Assembly: GCF_020564935.1 (NCBI RefSeq)
Contig: NZ_JAJCXB010000053.1
Coordinates: 1-53,765 of the forward strand
Origin: Streptomyces pinistramenti
GTDB lineage: Bacteria; Actinomycetota; Actinomycetes; Streptomycetales; Streptomycetaceae
Reading direction: 5' to 3'
DNA: 53,765 bases
Position numbers and translations under genes: made by a program. A model generated the notes under the pieces. The model was not told where the DNA came from, searched no databases, and saw only the letters and a program-made list of their open reading frames with translations. Of the stretch, positions 16,513 to 24,839 are shown one piece after another (the first letter of the stretch is position 1; every line of letters begins with the position of its first letter).

Positions 16513-17685
16513 TCAGCCCTTGCGGAACTCCGCGGCGGCCAGCAGCGCGGTGTCGGGGTTGTCGGAGAACAGCCCGTCGATGCCGGTGCCGAGGTACGCA
16601 CGGAAGACGGCGAGGGAGTCGCCGTACGCCTGGGGGTCGCTGCCGCGGCGGTGGTCGGCGGGCAGGAAGGGGTTCTCGTTGCGGACGGTGTAGGGGTGCA
16701 GCACGAGCCCGGCGGCGTGCGCGTCCTTGACGACCGCGGTCGGCTTGCCGAGCTTGTCGTCCTTGTCCCACGGGATGATCACGGTCAGGTCCGGGCCGAT
16801 GCCCTCCGCGAAGCCGGCTATCCACGTCAGGCCCTTGGGCGTGATGAGGTCGGCGACCGTCCGCGGGTCGCCGGCCTCGACGAAGTCCCACGGCTGGGTC
16901 TCGGGCGTGGAGAGCAGCACGACCTTGGGGCAGTCCACCAGCTTGCCGAGCCGCTGGAGGCTGCTGGGCTCGAAGGACTGCAGGAAGTTCGGCGCGTGCT
17001 TCTTGTGCCGGCCGTACGCGCGCAGCAACTTGGCCAGCCGCTCCTCCAGGCCGAGGCCCAGCTTGCGGAAGTAGGTGGGGTGCTTGGTCTCGATGTGCAG
17101 CCAGACCCGGCGGCCGCGCTTGCGGCCCTCGCGCTCGGCCCACTGGAGGACCTCGTCGAAGGTGGGCACCTCCCACACCCCGTCGTACAGGGTGTTGTGC
17201 TGCCGGTTGCCCGGAATGCGCTCCTTGGCGCGCAGCGTCTTGATCTCGGCGAGCGTGAAGTCCTCGGTGAACCAGCCGGTGAGCTTGACGCCGTCGACGG
17301 TCTTGGTGGTCTTGCGGCCGGCGAACTCGGGGTGGTCCGCGACGTCCGTGGTGGCGGTGATGTCGTTCTCGTGCCGGCAGACCAGATGCCCGTCCTTGGT
17401 GGGGACGACGTCCTGCTCGATGACGTCCGCGCCCATGTCGAGGGCGAGTTGGTACGAGCCGAAGGTGTGCTCGGGGCGGTAGCCGCTGGCTCCGCGGTGG
17501 CCGACGATCAGCGGCACCGGAAGTTCGTGGCCCGCGCCGCCGTGCCTGCCCGCGGTACGGCCTCCGGCCGCGGAGCCGCGCCCGGCCGCACCCGCCTGTC
17601 CGGCCGCGCCCAGTACCGCCGCGCCCGCGCCCAGGGCCGCGGCCCCCAGTACCGTCCGGCGTCCCGGCTGCTGCCGCTTCTGCAT
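16513..17685 (-). CDS. glpQ: exported glycerophosphodiester phosphodiesterase
   Basis: A 390-aa GDPD-family enzyme. The N-terminus carries a twin-arginine signal, PGRRTVLGAAALGAG, and a hydrophobic Ala/Gly core. The mature domain shows the catalytic VGHRGASGYRPEHTFGSY segment (HR and the Glu of PEHT), then DMGADVIEQDVVPTKDGHLVCRHE (acidic metal ligands and the second His) and HIETKHPTYF. It ends with GIDGLFSDNPD. It hydrolyses glycerophosphodiesters to glycerol-3-phosphate and an alcohol outside the cell. The ATG at 17685 follows AAGGAG. It is divergent from the acyltransferase gene. The GlpQ name is by family; orthology is not tested. Confidence 0.9.
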   Translation of the reverse strand: MQKRQQPGRRTVLGAAALGAGAAVLGAAGQAGAAGRGSAAGGRTAGRHGGAGHELPVPLIVGHRGASGYRPEHTFGSYQLALDMGADVIEQDVVPTKDGHLVCRHENDITATTDVADHPEFAGRKTTKTVDGVKLTGWFTEDFTLAEIKTLRAKERIPGNRQHNTLYDGVWEVPTFDEVLQWAEREGRKRGRRVWLHIETKHPTYFRKLGLGLEERLAKLLRAYGRHKKHAPNFLQSFEPSSLQRLGKLVDCPKVVLLSTPETQPWDFVEAGDPRTVADLITPKGLTWIAGFAEGIGPDLTVIIPWDKDDKLGKPTAVVKDAHAAGLVLHPYTVRNENPFLPADHRRGSDPQAYGDSLAVFRAYLGTGIDGLFSDNPDTALLAAAEFRKG

Positions 17686-17937
17686 CCCCGCTCCTTGCTC
17701 CGTGCTGTATCGGTTGTCCCTGACCTGCCTGTTGGGACGGTCCGATCGTATGCACGGCCGGCCGCGTCCGGGGAGACGGGCGGCGGTTTCGGGGGGAACA
17801 TGGGGGAAACGCGTGTCAACTCTGCGTATCCGTCCGGTGAACCCGATGTGCGGGCGGAGGTGACCCGCGAGTATCGTCCAGAGCCGCTGAGTGGTTCTGC
17901 ACTTGCTCGCTTCGACCAGCCACGCCCGGAGGGCCCG

Positions 17938-18606
17938 TTGTCCCGCATTCTGCTGAAGGCGATTCTCGGATTCGTCATGCGCGTCCTGTACCGCCCGACG
18001 GTCGAGGGCAGGGAGCACATCCCGGACACCGGACCCGTCATCATGGCCGGCAATCACGTCACCTTCATCGACTCGCTCTTCCTGAGCCTGGTCGTCAAGC
18101 GCCCCGTCTACTTCATCGGCAAGGACGAGTACGTCACGGGCAAGGGCATCAAGGGCCGCCTGATGGCGTGGTTCTTCACCAGCTCCGGGATGATCCCGGT
18201 GGACCGGGACGGCGGACGCGGCGGCGTCGCGGCGCTGATGACCGGCCGTCGGATCCTGGAGGACGGCCACGCCTTCGGCATCTACCCCGAGGGCACCCGC
18301 TCCCCCGACGGCCGGCTCTACCGCGGCCGTACCGGCATCGCCCGGCTCGCGCTGATGACCGGCGCGCCCGTCGTGCCCTTCGCGATGGTCGGCACCGACA
18401 AGGTGCAGCCCGGTGGCAAGGGCCGGCCGCGCATCGCCCCGGTGACCGTCCGCTTCGGCGAGGCCCTGGACTTCTCCCGCTACGACGGCATGGACCGCGA
18501 CCGCTACGTCCTGCGCGCGGTGACCGACGAGGTCATGAGCGACGTCATGGAGCTGTCCGGCCAGGAGTACGTCGACGTCTACGCCACCAAGGCCAGGGCC
18601 GCCTGA
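17938..18606 (+). CDS. plsC: 1-acyl-sn-glycerol-3-phosphate acyltransferase (PlsC family)
   Basis: The acyltransferase domain shows the NHVTFIDS motif (catalytic NHxxxxD), then GMIPVDRDGGRGG, FGIYPEGTRSPDG (EGTR motif) and APVVPFAMVG. It would acylate lysophosphatidate in phospholipid synthesis at the membrane. I choose the TTG at 17938 (222 aa): it has GGAGG five bases upstream, gives a typical family start LSRILLKAILGFVMR, and the codons before it (TCT, GCA, CTT, GCT, CCA) lack the normal third-position GC bias. An ATG at 17800 would add 46 residues and cannot be excluded. Confidence 0.87.
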   Translation: MSRILLKAILGFVMRVLYRPTVEGREHIPDTGPVIMAGNHVTFIDSLFLSLVVKRPVYFIGKDEYVTGKGIKGRLMAWFFTSSGMIPVDRDGGRGGVAALMTGRRILEDGHAFGIYPEGTRSPDGRLYRGRTGIARLALMTGAPVVPFAMVGTDKVQPGGKGRPRIAPVTVRFGEALDFSRYDGMDRDRYVLRAVTDEVMSDVMELSGQEYVDVYATKARAA

Positions 18607-18621
18607 CCGGCCTTCCGCCGC

Positions 18622-18652
18622 ACGGGCCGCATCCCTTATGGATGCGGCCCGT
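18622..18652. terminator. 13-bp perfect bidirectional terminator hairpin
   Basis: The arms 18622-18634 and 18640-18652 are perfect complements around a five-base CTTAT loop. The hairpin sits between the convergent plsC-like and nucleotidase genes and can serve both. Confidence 0.8.
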
Positions 18653-18672
18653 TGCCGTGCCGCGGACGGCTG

Positions 18673-20643
18673 TCAGCAGGGCACCCGGAAGCCGCCGGGC
18701 GCGCGCTGCCCCTGCGGGCCGCCGGTCCGCGCGGCGCGCAGGGCCGCCTCGGGCCGCGGCATCGCGCTGCCGTCCGCCTGCCGCAGCTGCGCCCGTTCGG
18801 TGACGGTGCCGACGCGGGCGCCGGGCGCGGCGGCGTTCTTCACCCGCACCCGGTCCAGGGCGGCCGGCTTGAGCGTCTTCGTGGTCCGTACGTAGGAGAC
18901 GAAGCTCTCGAAGTCCCTGGTGTGCCGGACCGGTGTGGTGAAGCCCAGGAAGGCGCTGAAGCCGTCCTGGTTGATGAGGGTGTACGAGGGGGCGGCGATC
19001 CGGTAGGTGCGGGCCTCGTCGAGGGCCTTGCCGTCGATGAAGACCTCGGCGGGGTCGACGCGTTTGCCCACCGGGCCGGCGGCGTCGAAGGTGTAGCGGA
19101 CGTTGCCGGAGACGGCCAGCGGCGCGTAGGCCAGACCGCCGCCCTGGGCCGGCGCCCACTGTTCCTCCAGCGCGTCGTGGATCTGCCTGCCGGTGACCGT
19201 CACCGTCATGACCGGGTCGCCGAATCCGACGGCGTTCCATGCCTGCCCGAACGTGACGGTGCCGCCGGAGGCCGCGTCCCGGACCAGGTCGGCGGCGATG
19301 ACGGCCTGCCCGGTGCGCGGCGCGACGGCGATGACGGCGAGGTCGGCCGGGGTGTTGGCGGGCCCGCCGGGGTCGGCCGTCGGGTCGAGCGGCTGCCGGC
19401 CCGCCCACAGTGCCCAGTCGGCCGCGAGGTCGCCCATGGTGCTCTCGCCCGCGGCGTTGCGGGTGCGGATGAAGGATCCGGTCTGGGTGCCGAGTGCGGT
19501 GGCGGCGCGCCGGGTTCCGTAGCCGGCCCAGTAGTCGGCGATCTCCCGCAGCTCCGGATCGGGGGTGATGTCACGGGTGTTGGGGTGGTTGGTGGTCGTG
19601 GTCAGGGACCGGACGACGGCTCCGGTGGTGGGGTCGAGGCGCAGGTTGATCTCGTTGATGAGCTGTCCGTAGCAGCCGGCCTCGACGAACGGGCGGGGGG
19701 TGCCCTTGGGGTCGGGCAGCATCATGTTGAAGGCGCAGTGCCAGTGCCCGGTGACGATCGCGTCGATGTCGGGCGAGGCGCGCAGGGCCAGTTCGTAGGC
19801 CGGTCCCGAGGGGTTGCTGCCGCTGTTGAAGTCGCTGCCCGCCACCGCGCCGTCGTGCATGCTGAGCACGATGGCGTTGACGCCGCTCGCCTTGAGTTCG
19901 GCGGCGCGGGCGTTGGCGGTCTCCAGTTCGTCCAGGGTGCGCAGGCCGGGCTGGTAGGAGCCGGGGAAGGTTTCGGTGCCGGCGGCGGTCAGGTGGATGA
20001 AGCCGACCGGCAGCGTGCGGCCGCCGCCGGCGTCGACCTGCACGATGTTGTACGGCGGCAGCACGGTCTTGCCGGTGCCGGACCAGACCATGTTGGCGCT
20101 GTAGTAAGGGAAGTCGGCGCCGTGGAACCGCTGTCCCGTGGAGTCCTTGAAGGCGTCGTCGCGGTCGATGACGGGGAAGGACGTGCCGGCCTCCATGTGC
20201 GAGGTGAGGAAGGTCGCGGACTTGTCGAACTCGTGGTTGCCCGCGGAGGCGAAGTCCAGGCCCATCGCGTTCAGTGCCTCGATGGTGGGCTCGTCGGCGA
20301 GCGAGGAGGCGTCGAACTCCCAGCCGGAGAAGAGGTCACCGGGCGCGAAGAAGACGGAGTTGGTGCGGCCTGCCCGCAGCGCCTTCAGGTGCGCGCCCAT
20401 GTAGGCCACCCCGCCCACCGTGTAGGTGCGGCCGCCGGCGCCGGTGATGACGGAGTTGCCGCCGGGGGCGCCCTGGAGGTAGCCGTGCAGGTCGGTGATG
20501 CTGAGCAGTTGTACGTCGACGTATTCGGTGGCGGTGGCCGCGCCGCGTGCGTGGTCGGTGGCATGGGCCCGGCTGCCGATGGCGCCGGTGGTGGCCAGGA
20601 CTCCGGCCGCGGTGAAGAAGGAGCGTCGTCCGATCTCGCGCAC
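18673..20643 (-). CDS. Tat-exported bifunctional metallophosphatase / 5'-nucleotidase
   Basis: A 656-aa exported enzyme. It starts with a clear Tat signal, IGRRSFFTAAGVLATTGAIG, ending near AHA. The metallophosphatase domain (about 40-340) has SITDLHGY (D-x-H), FFAPGDLF (GD), SAGNHEFD (GNHE) and VTGHWHCAF (GHxH). The C-terminal 5'-nucleotidase domain (about 370-600) holds the substrate pocket, including YTLINQDGFSAF. It would release phosphate and nucleosides from extracellular nucleotides or sugar phosphates. The C-terminal 60 residues are basic and low in complexity. GTG at 20643 follows AGGAG by nine bases. Confidence 0.9.
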   Translation of the reverse strand: MREIGRRSFFTAAGVLATTGAIGSRAHATDHARGAATATEYVDVQLLSITDLHGYLQGAPGGNSVITGAGGRTYTVGGVAYMGAHLKALRAGRTNSVFFAPGDLFSGWEFDASSLADEPTIEALNAMGLDFASAGNHEFDKSATFLTSHMEAGTSFPVIDRDDAFKDSTGQRFHGADFPYYSANMVWSGTGKTVLPPYNIVQVDAGGGRTLPVGFIHLTAAGTETFPGSYQPGLRTLDELETANARAAELKASGVNAIVLSMHDGAVAGSDFNSGSNPSGPAYELALRASPDIDAIVTGHWHCAFNMMLPDPKGTPRPFVEAGCYGQLINEINLRLDPTTGAVVRSLTTTTNHPNTRDITPDPELREIADYWAGYGTRRAATALGTQTGSFIRTRNAAGESTMGDLAADWALWAGRQPLDPTADPGGPANTPADLAVIAVAPRTGQAVIAADLVRDAASGGTVTFGQAWNAVGFGDPVMTVTVTGRQIHDALEEQWAPAQGGGLAYAPLAVSGNVRYTFDAAGPVGKRVDPAEVFIDGKALDEARTYRIAAPSYTLINQDGFSAFLGFTTPVRHTRDFESFVSYVRTTKTLKPAALDRVRVKNAAAPGARVGTVTERAQLRQADGSAMPRPEAALRAARTGGPQGQRAPGGFRVPC

Positions 20644-20719
20644 TGCGTCACTCTCCTGAACGGGCCCGACCGAAGGGGAACGGACGGAGAGTCAAACGGG
20701 CGGGTCGGGCCGGCCGGCC

Positions 20720-20737
20720 TCCGGGACGCGTCCCGGA
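20720..20737. promoter_or_regulatory. 18-bp perfect palindrome upstream of the nucleotidase gene
   Basis: TCCGGGACGCGTCCCGGA reads the same on both strands over 18 bases. It lies 77 bases upstream of the nucleotidase GTG, a position suited to an operator. It could also be a short hairpin. No known regulator is assigned; PhoP direct repeats are not seen here. Confidence 0.5.
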
Positions 20738-20880
20738 CGTGAACGGGCGGCGGACAGCGGTCCCGGCGGCGTGCCGTATGGATCATGGCGCCCGCACCGC
20801 GCGCCGCCTCGCAGGACACGCCCCGCCGGCGCGCACCGGGCGCCGCCGTCCCCCGTCCGCCACAGACCGGCCTGCTCAGC

Positions 20881-20928
20881 GGCCGTGAGGGCCGCCGTTC
20901 GCCGGAGCGTGCGGCGGCCCTCACGGCC
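20881..20928 (-). terminator. 16-bp perfect terminator hairpin after the MFS gene
   Basis: The arms 20881-20896 and 20913-20928 pair over 16 bases around a 16-base loop, starting 24 bases past the MFS stop codon. Confidence 0.78.
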
Positions 20929-20951
20929 AAGTGACGGGGGCGGTGCCCGGG

Positions 20952-22541
20952 TTACGCGGATCCGGCGGGGCGCTCGGGGACGGTCTCCGGCTCGGGCTCC
21001 GGACTGTCGCCCAGCTCCTGGCCGTGCAGCAGGAACCACGCGGCCACCGACGCGGCCAGCAGCACCGCGGCGCCGACCCCGGCCGCCACGTCGAGCCCTT
21101 CGACGAAGGCGTCCTGCGCGGTCTTCAGCAGCGCGGCGGCCTGGTCCTGCGGCAGCGTGGCGGCCGCGTCGACGGCGCCGCCCAGGGATTCCCTGGCCGC
21201 GTCGGCGGGGCCCGCCGGCACGCCGGACGGGGTGGCGAAGCCGCGGTAGATGCCGGTGACGATGGAGCCGAGCAGCGCGATGCCGAGCGCGGCGCCCAGT
21301 TCGTAGGCCGTCTCGGAGACCGCGGACGCGGCGCCCGCCTCCTCCCTGGGCACGCTGGAGAGAATCACGTCGGCGGTGACGGTGAAGGCGAAACCGGCGC
21401 CGACGCCGACCACGAACAGGATTGTGGCCAGCGCGAGGGTGCCGGTGTCGGCGTGCAGGGTGACGCAGCCGGCGAGCGCGAGCCCGACGATCGCCAGGCC
21501 GCCGGCCACCACGATGCGCACGGACAGCCGCCGGGCGACGTATCCGGCGGCCAGGCCGGCGCCCACCGCGCCGATCGCGGCGGGGAGTTCGGTGAGTCCG
21601 GCGTTCAGCGGCGAGCGCAGCTGCACCATCTGGAGGAACTGGGAGAGGAAGAAGACGAGTCCTGACAGGCCCAGGATGGTCAGCAGGTCGGCGAGGACCG
21701 CACCGGAGAAGCCGCGGTGGTGGAAGAGCTTCATGTTCAGCAGCGGCGAGGGCAGCGAGAACTGGCGGCGGACGAACACGACCAGCGCCAGGATGCCGAT
21801 GACCGCGGCCACCGCGATGTCCCAGCGGAAGCCGTGCACCGCGGCTTCCTTGATCGCGTAGACCAGGCCGACGATGCCGATCAGCGAGAGGGCGACGCTG
21901 GGGATGTCCCACGGTCCCGGGGCCGGGTTGCGGGATTCGGGGATCACCCGGGCGCCGACGACCACCAGCAGCGCCATCACCGGCAGGTTGATCAGGAAGA
22001 CCGAGCCCCACCAGAAGTGACCGAGCAGGAAGCCGCCGAGTACCGGTCCGACGGCGGTGCCGGCCGAGGCCATCGCGCCCCAGATGCCGACCGCGAGGCT
22101 GCGTTCCTTGGGGTCGTGGAAGAGGTTGCGGATCAGCGCGAGGGTGGAGGGCATCAGGGTCGCGCCGGCCACGCCGAGCAGCGCGCGGGCGGCGATCATC
22201 ATCTCCGGGCTGGTGGCGTACGCGCACAGCGCCGACATCGCGCCGAACGCGACGGAGCCGATGAGCAGCAGCTTCTTACGGCCGATCCGGTCACCGAGGC
22301 TGCCCATCGAGACCAGCAGTCCGGCGATCACGAAGGAGTAGATGTCGCCGATCCACAGCAGCTGGGTGCCCGAGGGCTTCAGGTCCTCGCTGAGGAAGGG
22401 GGTCGCCAGGCCGAGGACCGTGGCGTCCACACCGACCAGCAGTACGGCGAGGACGAGGACGGCGAGCGCAAGCCAGCGTCCGGGGCGGGGGTGGTCCTCG
22501 TGGGCCGAACCTGCCGGTCCCGCCGCTACGGTCTCGCTCAT
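20952..22541 (-). CDS. MFS drug-efflux transporter, DHA2 (14-span) type
   Basis: A 529-aa transporter. It shows the DHA2 features GVDATVLGLATPFL in the first span, GSLGDRIGRKKLLLIGS (motif A), and GVAGATLMPSTLALIRN in the later motif-C-like region, with about 14 hydrophobic spans in all. Proteins of this class export antibiotics, quaternary amines and dyes by proton antiport, much like SmvA/QacA. The ATG (22541) overlaps the stop of the TetR gene by four bases, and GGAG and TGGAGA lie upstream within that gene. The tetR-MFS pair is a substrate-inducible efflux unit with an operator at 23108-23127. The substrate is not known. Confidence 0.92.
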   Translation of the reverse strand: MSETVAAGPAGSAHEDHPRPGRWLALAVLVLAVLLVGVDATVLGLATPFLSEDLKPSGTQLLWIGDIYSFVIAGLLVSMGSLGDRIGRKKLLLIGSVAFGAMSALCAYATSPEMMIAARALLGVAGATLMPSTLALIRNLFHDPKERSLAVGIWGAMASAGTAVGPVLGGFLLGHFWWGSVFLINLPVMALLVVVGARVIPESRNPAPGPWDIPSVALSLIGIVGLVYAIKEAAVHGFRWDIAVAAVIGILALVVFVRRQFSLPSPLLNMKLFHHRGFSGAVLADLLTILGLSGLVFFLSQFLQMVQLRSPLNAGLTELPAAIGAVGAGLAAGYVARRLSVRIVVAGGLAIVGLALAGCVTLHADTGTLALATILFVVGVGAGFAFTVTADVILSSVPREEAGAASAVSETAYELGAALGIALLGSIVTGIYRGFATPSGVPAGPADAARESLGGAVDAAATLPQDQAAALLKTAQDAFVEGLDVAAGVGAAVLLAASVAAWFLLHGQELGDSPEPEPETVPERPAGSA

Positions 22542-23089
22542 TTCTCCATGCTCCGTCGGATGCCGCCGAGCAGCAGCTCGGCGATCGAGTGGGTGAGGTC
22601 GTTGCGGGCGACCCGGCCGTCCTGGACGGCCCACGCGCCGGCGCCGACGAGTCCGTAGAACGCCTCGGTCAGCCAGGTCGCGCTCAGGTCGATGCGGAAG
22701 TCGCCCTCTTCCTGGCCGCGGCGGAACAGCGCGTGGATGCGGGTGTCCAGACGGGCCCAGCCCGCGTTGACCTCCTCGCCCTCGAACAGCTGGTTCTCGG
22801 TGAACAGGAAGGCCAGCACGCCGGCGACCTGCTGGGCCTCGGCGACCAGCCGGCGCAGTGCGCCGGCGGCGTCGCCCTCGTCGAGCCGGGCGGCGTCCAT
22901 CGCCTGGGCGAGCTGTTCTATGCCGAGCTGTTCCAGGGCGCGGATCAGCGCGTCCCGGCCCGCGAAGTGCCGGTGCAGGGTGGCGCGGCTGATGCCGGCG
23001 GCGCGGGCGATCTCGTCCATGGAGGAGGTCGACCGGCGCGCCAGCAGCGCGGCGGCTTCTTCGAGTACGCGTGCACGGTCCACGGCCAT
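22538..23089 (-). CDS. TetR family repressor of the adjacent MFS gene
   Basis: A 183-aa regulator. The N-terminal helix-turn-helix (about 1-50) reads RVLEEAAALLARRSTSSMDEIARAAGISRATLHRHFAGRDALI, the standard TetR pattern. The C-terminal helical domain ends with the WLTEAFYGLVGAGAWAVQDGRV region that would bind the effector. Start ATG at 23089 has AAGGTG seven bases upstream; a GTG at 23098 is possible. A 20-bp palindrome 19 bases upstream fits autoregulation. Its stop overlaps the MFS start (ATGA), so regulator and pump are co-translated. Confidence 0.9.
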   Translation of the reverse strand: MAVDRARVLEEAAALLARRSTSSMDEIARAAGISRATLHRHFAGRDALIRALEQLGIEQLAQAMDAARLDEGDAAGALRRLVAEAQQVAGVLAFLFTENQLFEGEEVNAGWARLDTRIHALFRRGQEEGDFRIDLSATWLTEAFYGLVGAGAWAVQDGRVARNDLTHSIAELLLGGIRRSMEK

Positions 23090-23107
23090 GAGACGCACCT
23101 TAATGGA

Positions 23108-23127
23108 ATGAGACGTGAATGTCTCAT
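23108..23127. promoter_or_regulatory. 20-bp TetR-type operator
   Basis: ATGAGAC-GTGAAT-GTCTCAT: two perfect 7-bp arms with a 6-base spacer, directly upstream of the tetR-MFS operon. Size, symmetry and place fit an operator bound by the TetR protein encoded next to it. Confidence 0.75.
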
Positions 23128-23186
23128 CCAGTACGTGGGGCGCTCCCTTTGGAGGGGTGCCGGGCCTTGCGCCGATCGGACACGGC

Positions 23187-23222
23187 GGCGGCCCCCACCC
23201 GGTCCATCGGGTGGGGGCCGCC
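23187..23222. terminator. 15-bp terminator hairpin after argH
   Basis: The arms 23187-23201 and 23208-23222 pair perfectly around a six-base loop. The hairpin lies between the tetR promoter and the argH stop (23275), so it ends argH transcripts on the minus strand. Confidence 0.78.
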
Positions 23223-23274
23223 GCACGTGCCGGGAGGGGCGGCCGGCATCGCACCGCCCGCCTCCGTACCGTCC

Positions 23275-24732
23275 CTACGTCGTCGGCTGCTTCGCCGTGG
23301 CCCAGGCCCGCTGCGTCGCCAGGTCAGCCGTCACCTCGGCGAGCTGGACGGCGACGGCGGACGGCGCGGTGCCGCCCCGGCCACTGCGCGAGGCGAGCGC
23401 GCCGGGCACGTTGAGCACCGTGCGGACCTCGGGGGTCAGGTGCGGCGAGATCTTGGCGAACTGCTCGTCGGTCAGCTCGTCCAGCTCGATGCCGTGCGCC
23501 TCGCACTCCTTGACGCACTCACCGGCGACCTCGTGCGCGACCCGGAACGGCACGCCCTGCTTGACCAGCCACTCGGCGATGTCCGTGGCGAGCGAGAAGC
23601 CGGCGGGGGCCAGCTCCTCCATCCGGGCGCGGTGGACGGTCAGGGTGGCCATCATCCCGGTGAAGGCGGGGAGCAGGACCTCCAGTTGGTCGCAGGAGTC
23701 GAAGACCGGCTCCTTGTCCTCCTGGAGGTCGCGGTTGTAGGCGAGCGGCAGCGCCTTGAGCGTCGCCATCAGGCCGGTCAGGTTGCCGATGAGGCGGCCC
23801 GACTTGCCGCGCGCCAGCTCGGCGATGTCCGGGTTCTTCTTCTGCGGCATGATCGACGAGCCGGTGGAGAAGGCGTCGTGCAGGGTCACGAAGGAGAACT
23901 CCTTCGTGTTCCAGATGATGACCTCCTCGGCGATCCGGGAGAGATTGACACCGGTCATCGCGGTGATGAAGGCGAACTCGGCGACGAAGTCACGGGAGGC
24001 CGTGCCGTCGATGGAGTTGCCCGCACTGCCGTGCTCGAAGCCCAGGTCGGCGGCGACCGACTCCGGGTCGAGGCCCAGCGAGGAGCCGGCCAGCGCGCCG
24101 GATCCGTACGGCGAGACGGCGGTCCGCTCGTCCCACTGCCGCAGCCGTTCGGCGTCCCGGGACAGCGACTGGACGTGGGCCAGCACGTGGTGGGCGAAGA
24201 GCACCGGCTGGGCGTGCTGGAGGTGGGTGCGGCCCGGCATCGCGACGTCCGGGTGTGCCTTCGCGAGGCCGACCAGCGCCTCCTGGAGTTCGACGAGCAG
24301 GCCGCCGATGATCCGGGCGTGGTCGCGCAGGTACATCCGGAAGAGCGTGGCGACCTGGTCGTTGCGGGACCGGCCGGCCCGCAGCTTGCCGCCGAGGTCG
24401 GCGCCGAGCCGCTCCACCAGGCCGCGCTCCAGGGCGGTGTGCACGTCCTCGTCGGCGACGGTGCCGGTGAAGGAGCCGTCGGCGACGTCGGCCGCCAGCC
24501 GGTCGAGACCGGCCAGCATCCGCTCCAGCTCGTCGGCGGTGAGCAGTCCTGCCTTGTGCAGCACGCGGGCGTGGGCGCGGGATCCGGCGATGTCGTAGGG
24601 GGCCAGGCGCCAGTCGAAGTGGACCGACGCGGACAGCTGGGCGAGTGCCTCCGCCGGTCCGTCGGCGAATCGGCCGCCCCAGAGCCGGACGTCGCCCGTG
24701 CTCTTATCGATCGAATCGGCGCCGTTGCTCAC
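23275..24732 (-). CDS. argH: argininosuccinate lyase
   Basis: A 485-aa member of the fumarase/aspartase superfamily. The signature GSSIMPQKKNPD, with the catalytic Ser loop, is present, as are AGRSRNDQVAT and GRTHLQHAQPV from the other two conserved regions. It splits argininosuccinate to arginine and fumarate, the last step of arginine synthesis, in the cytoplasm as a tetramer. GTG at 24732 follows GAGGAG. It lies 107 bases downstream of argG on the same strand, so argG-argH is a likely operon. A GC-rich palindrome (24767-24782) in the gap may allow partial termination. Confidence 0.97.
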   Translation of the reverse strand: MSNGADSIDKSTGDVRLWGGRFADGPAEALAQLSASVHFDWRLAPYDIAGSRAHARVLHKAGLLTADELERMLAGLDRLAADVADGSFTGTVADEDVHTALERGLVERLGADLGGKLRAGRSRNDQVATLFRMYLRDHARIIGGLLVELQEALVGLAKAHPDVAMPGRTHLQHAQPVLFAHHVLAHVQSLSRDAERLRQWDERTAVSPYGSGALAGSSLGLDPESVAADLGFEHGSAGNSIDGTASRDFVAEFAFITAMTGVNLSRIAEEVIIWNTKEFSFVTLHDAFSTGSSIMPQKKNPDIAELARGKSGRLIGNLTGLMATLKALPLAYNRDLQEDKEPVFDSCDQLEVLLPAFTGMMATLTVHRARMEELAPAGFSLATDIAEWLVKQGVPFRVAHEVAGECVKECEAHGIELDELTDEQFAKISPHLTPEVRTVLNVPGALASRSGRGGTAPSAVAVQLAEVTADLATQRAWATAKQPTT

Positions 24733-24766
24733 TGCTGCTCCTCAAGGACTGTGACGGTGCGACCAC

Positions 24767-24782
24767 CGCCCCGCGCGGGGCG
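24767..24782. terminator. 16-bp palindrome between argG and argH
   Basis: CGCCCCGCGCGGGGCG is a perfect 16-bp palindrome, flanked by ACCAC and a partly complementary GGGTGGT, in the 107-base argG-argH gap. It could cause partial termination between the two genes, but with no loop it is a weak hairpin. Confidence 0.4.
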
Positions 24783-24839
24783 GGGAGGCGGGGTGGTGCG
24801 GGAATGTGCGGTCCTGTGCTCGGCTCTGGTCGCGTCGGG

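Larger units (their letters stand above)
20644..20951. other. 308-base gap with a palindrome and a terminator
   Basis: No gene is supported. The part nearest the nucleotidase start holds an 18-bp perfect palindrome (20720-20737); the far end holds the 16-bp terminator of the MFS gene (20881-20928). Confidence 0.55.

Noticed and set aside
15698..17755. Single 685-codon protein spanning glpQ region and the GNAT gene
   Set aside because: Only the last 167 codons encode a recognisable protein (GNAT) with a proper start at 16201; the rest is a shadow of glpQ and of non-coding DNA.
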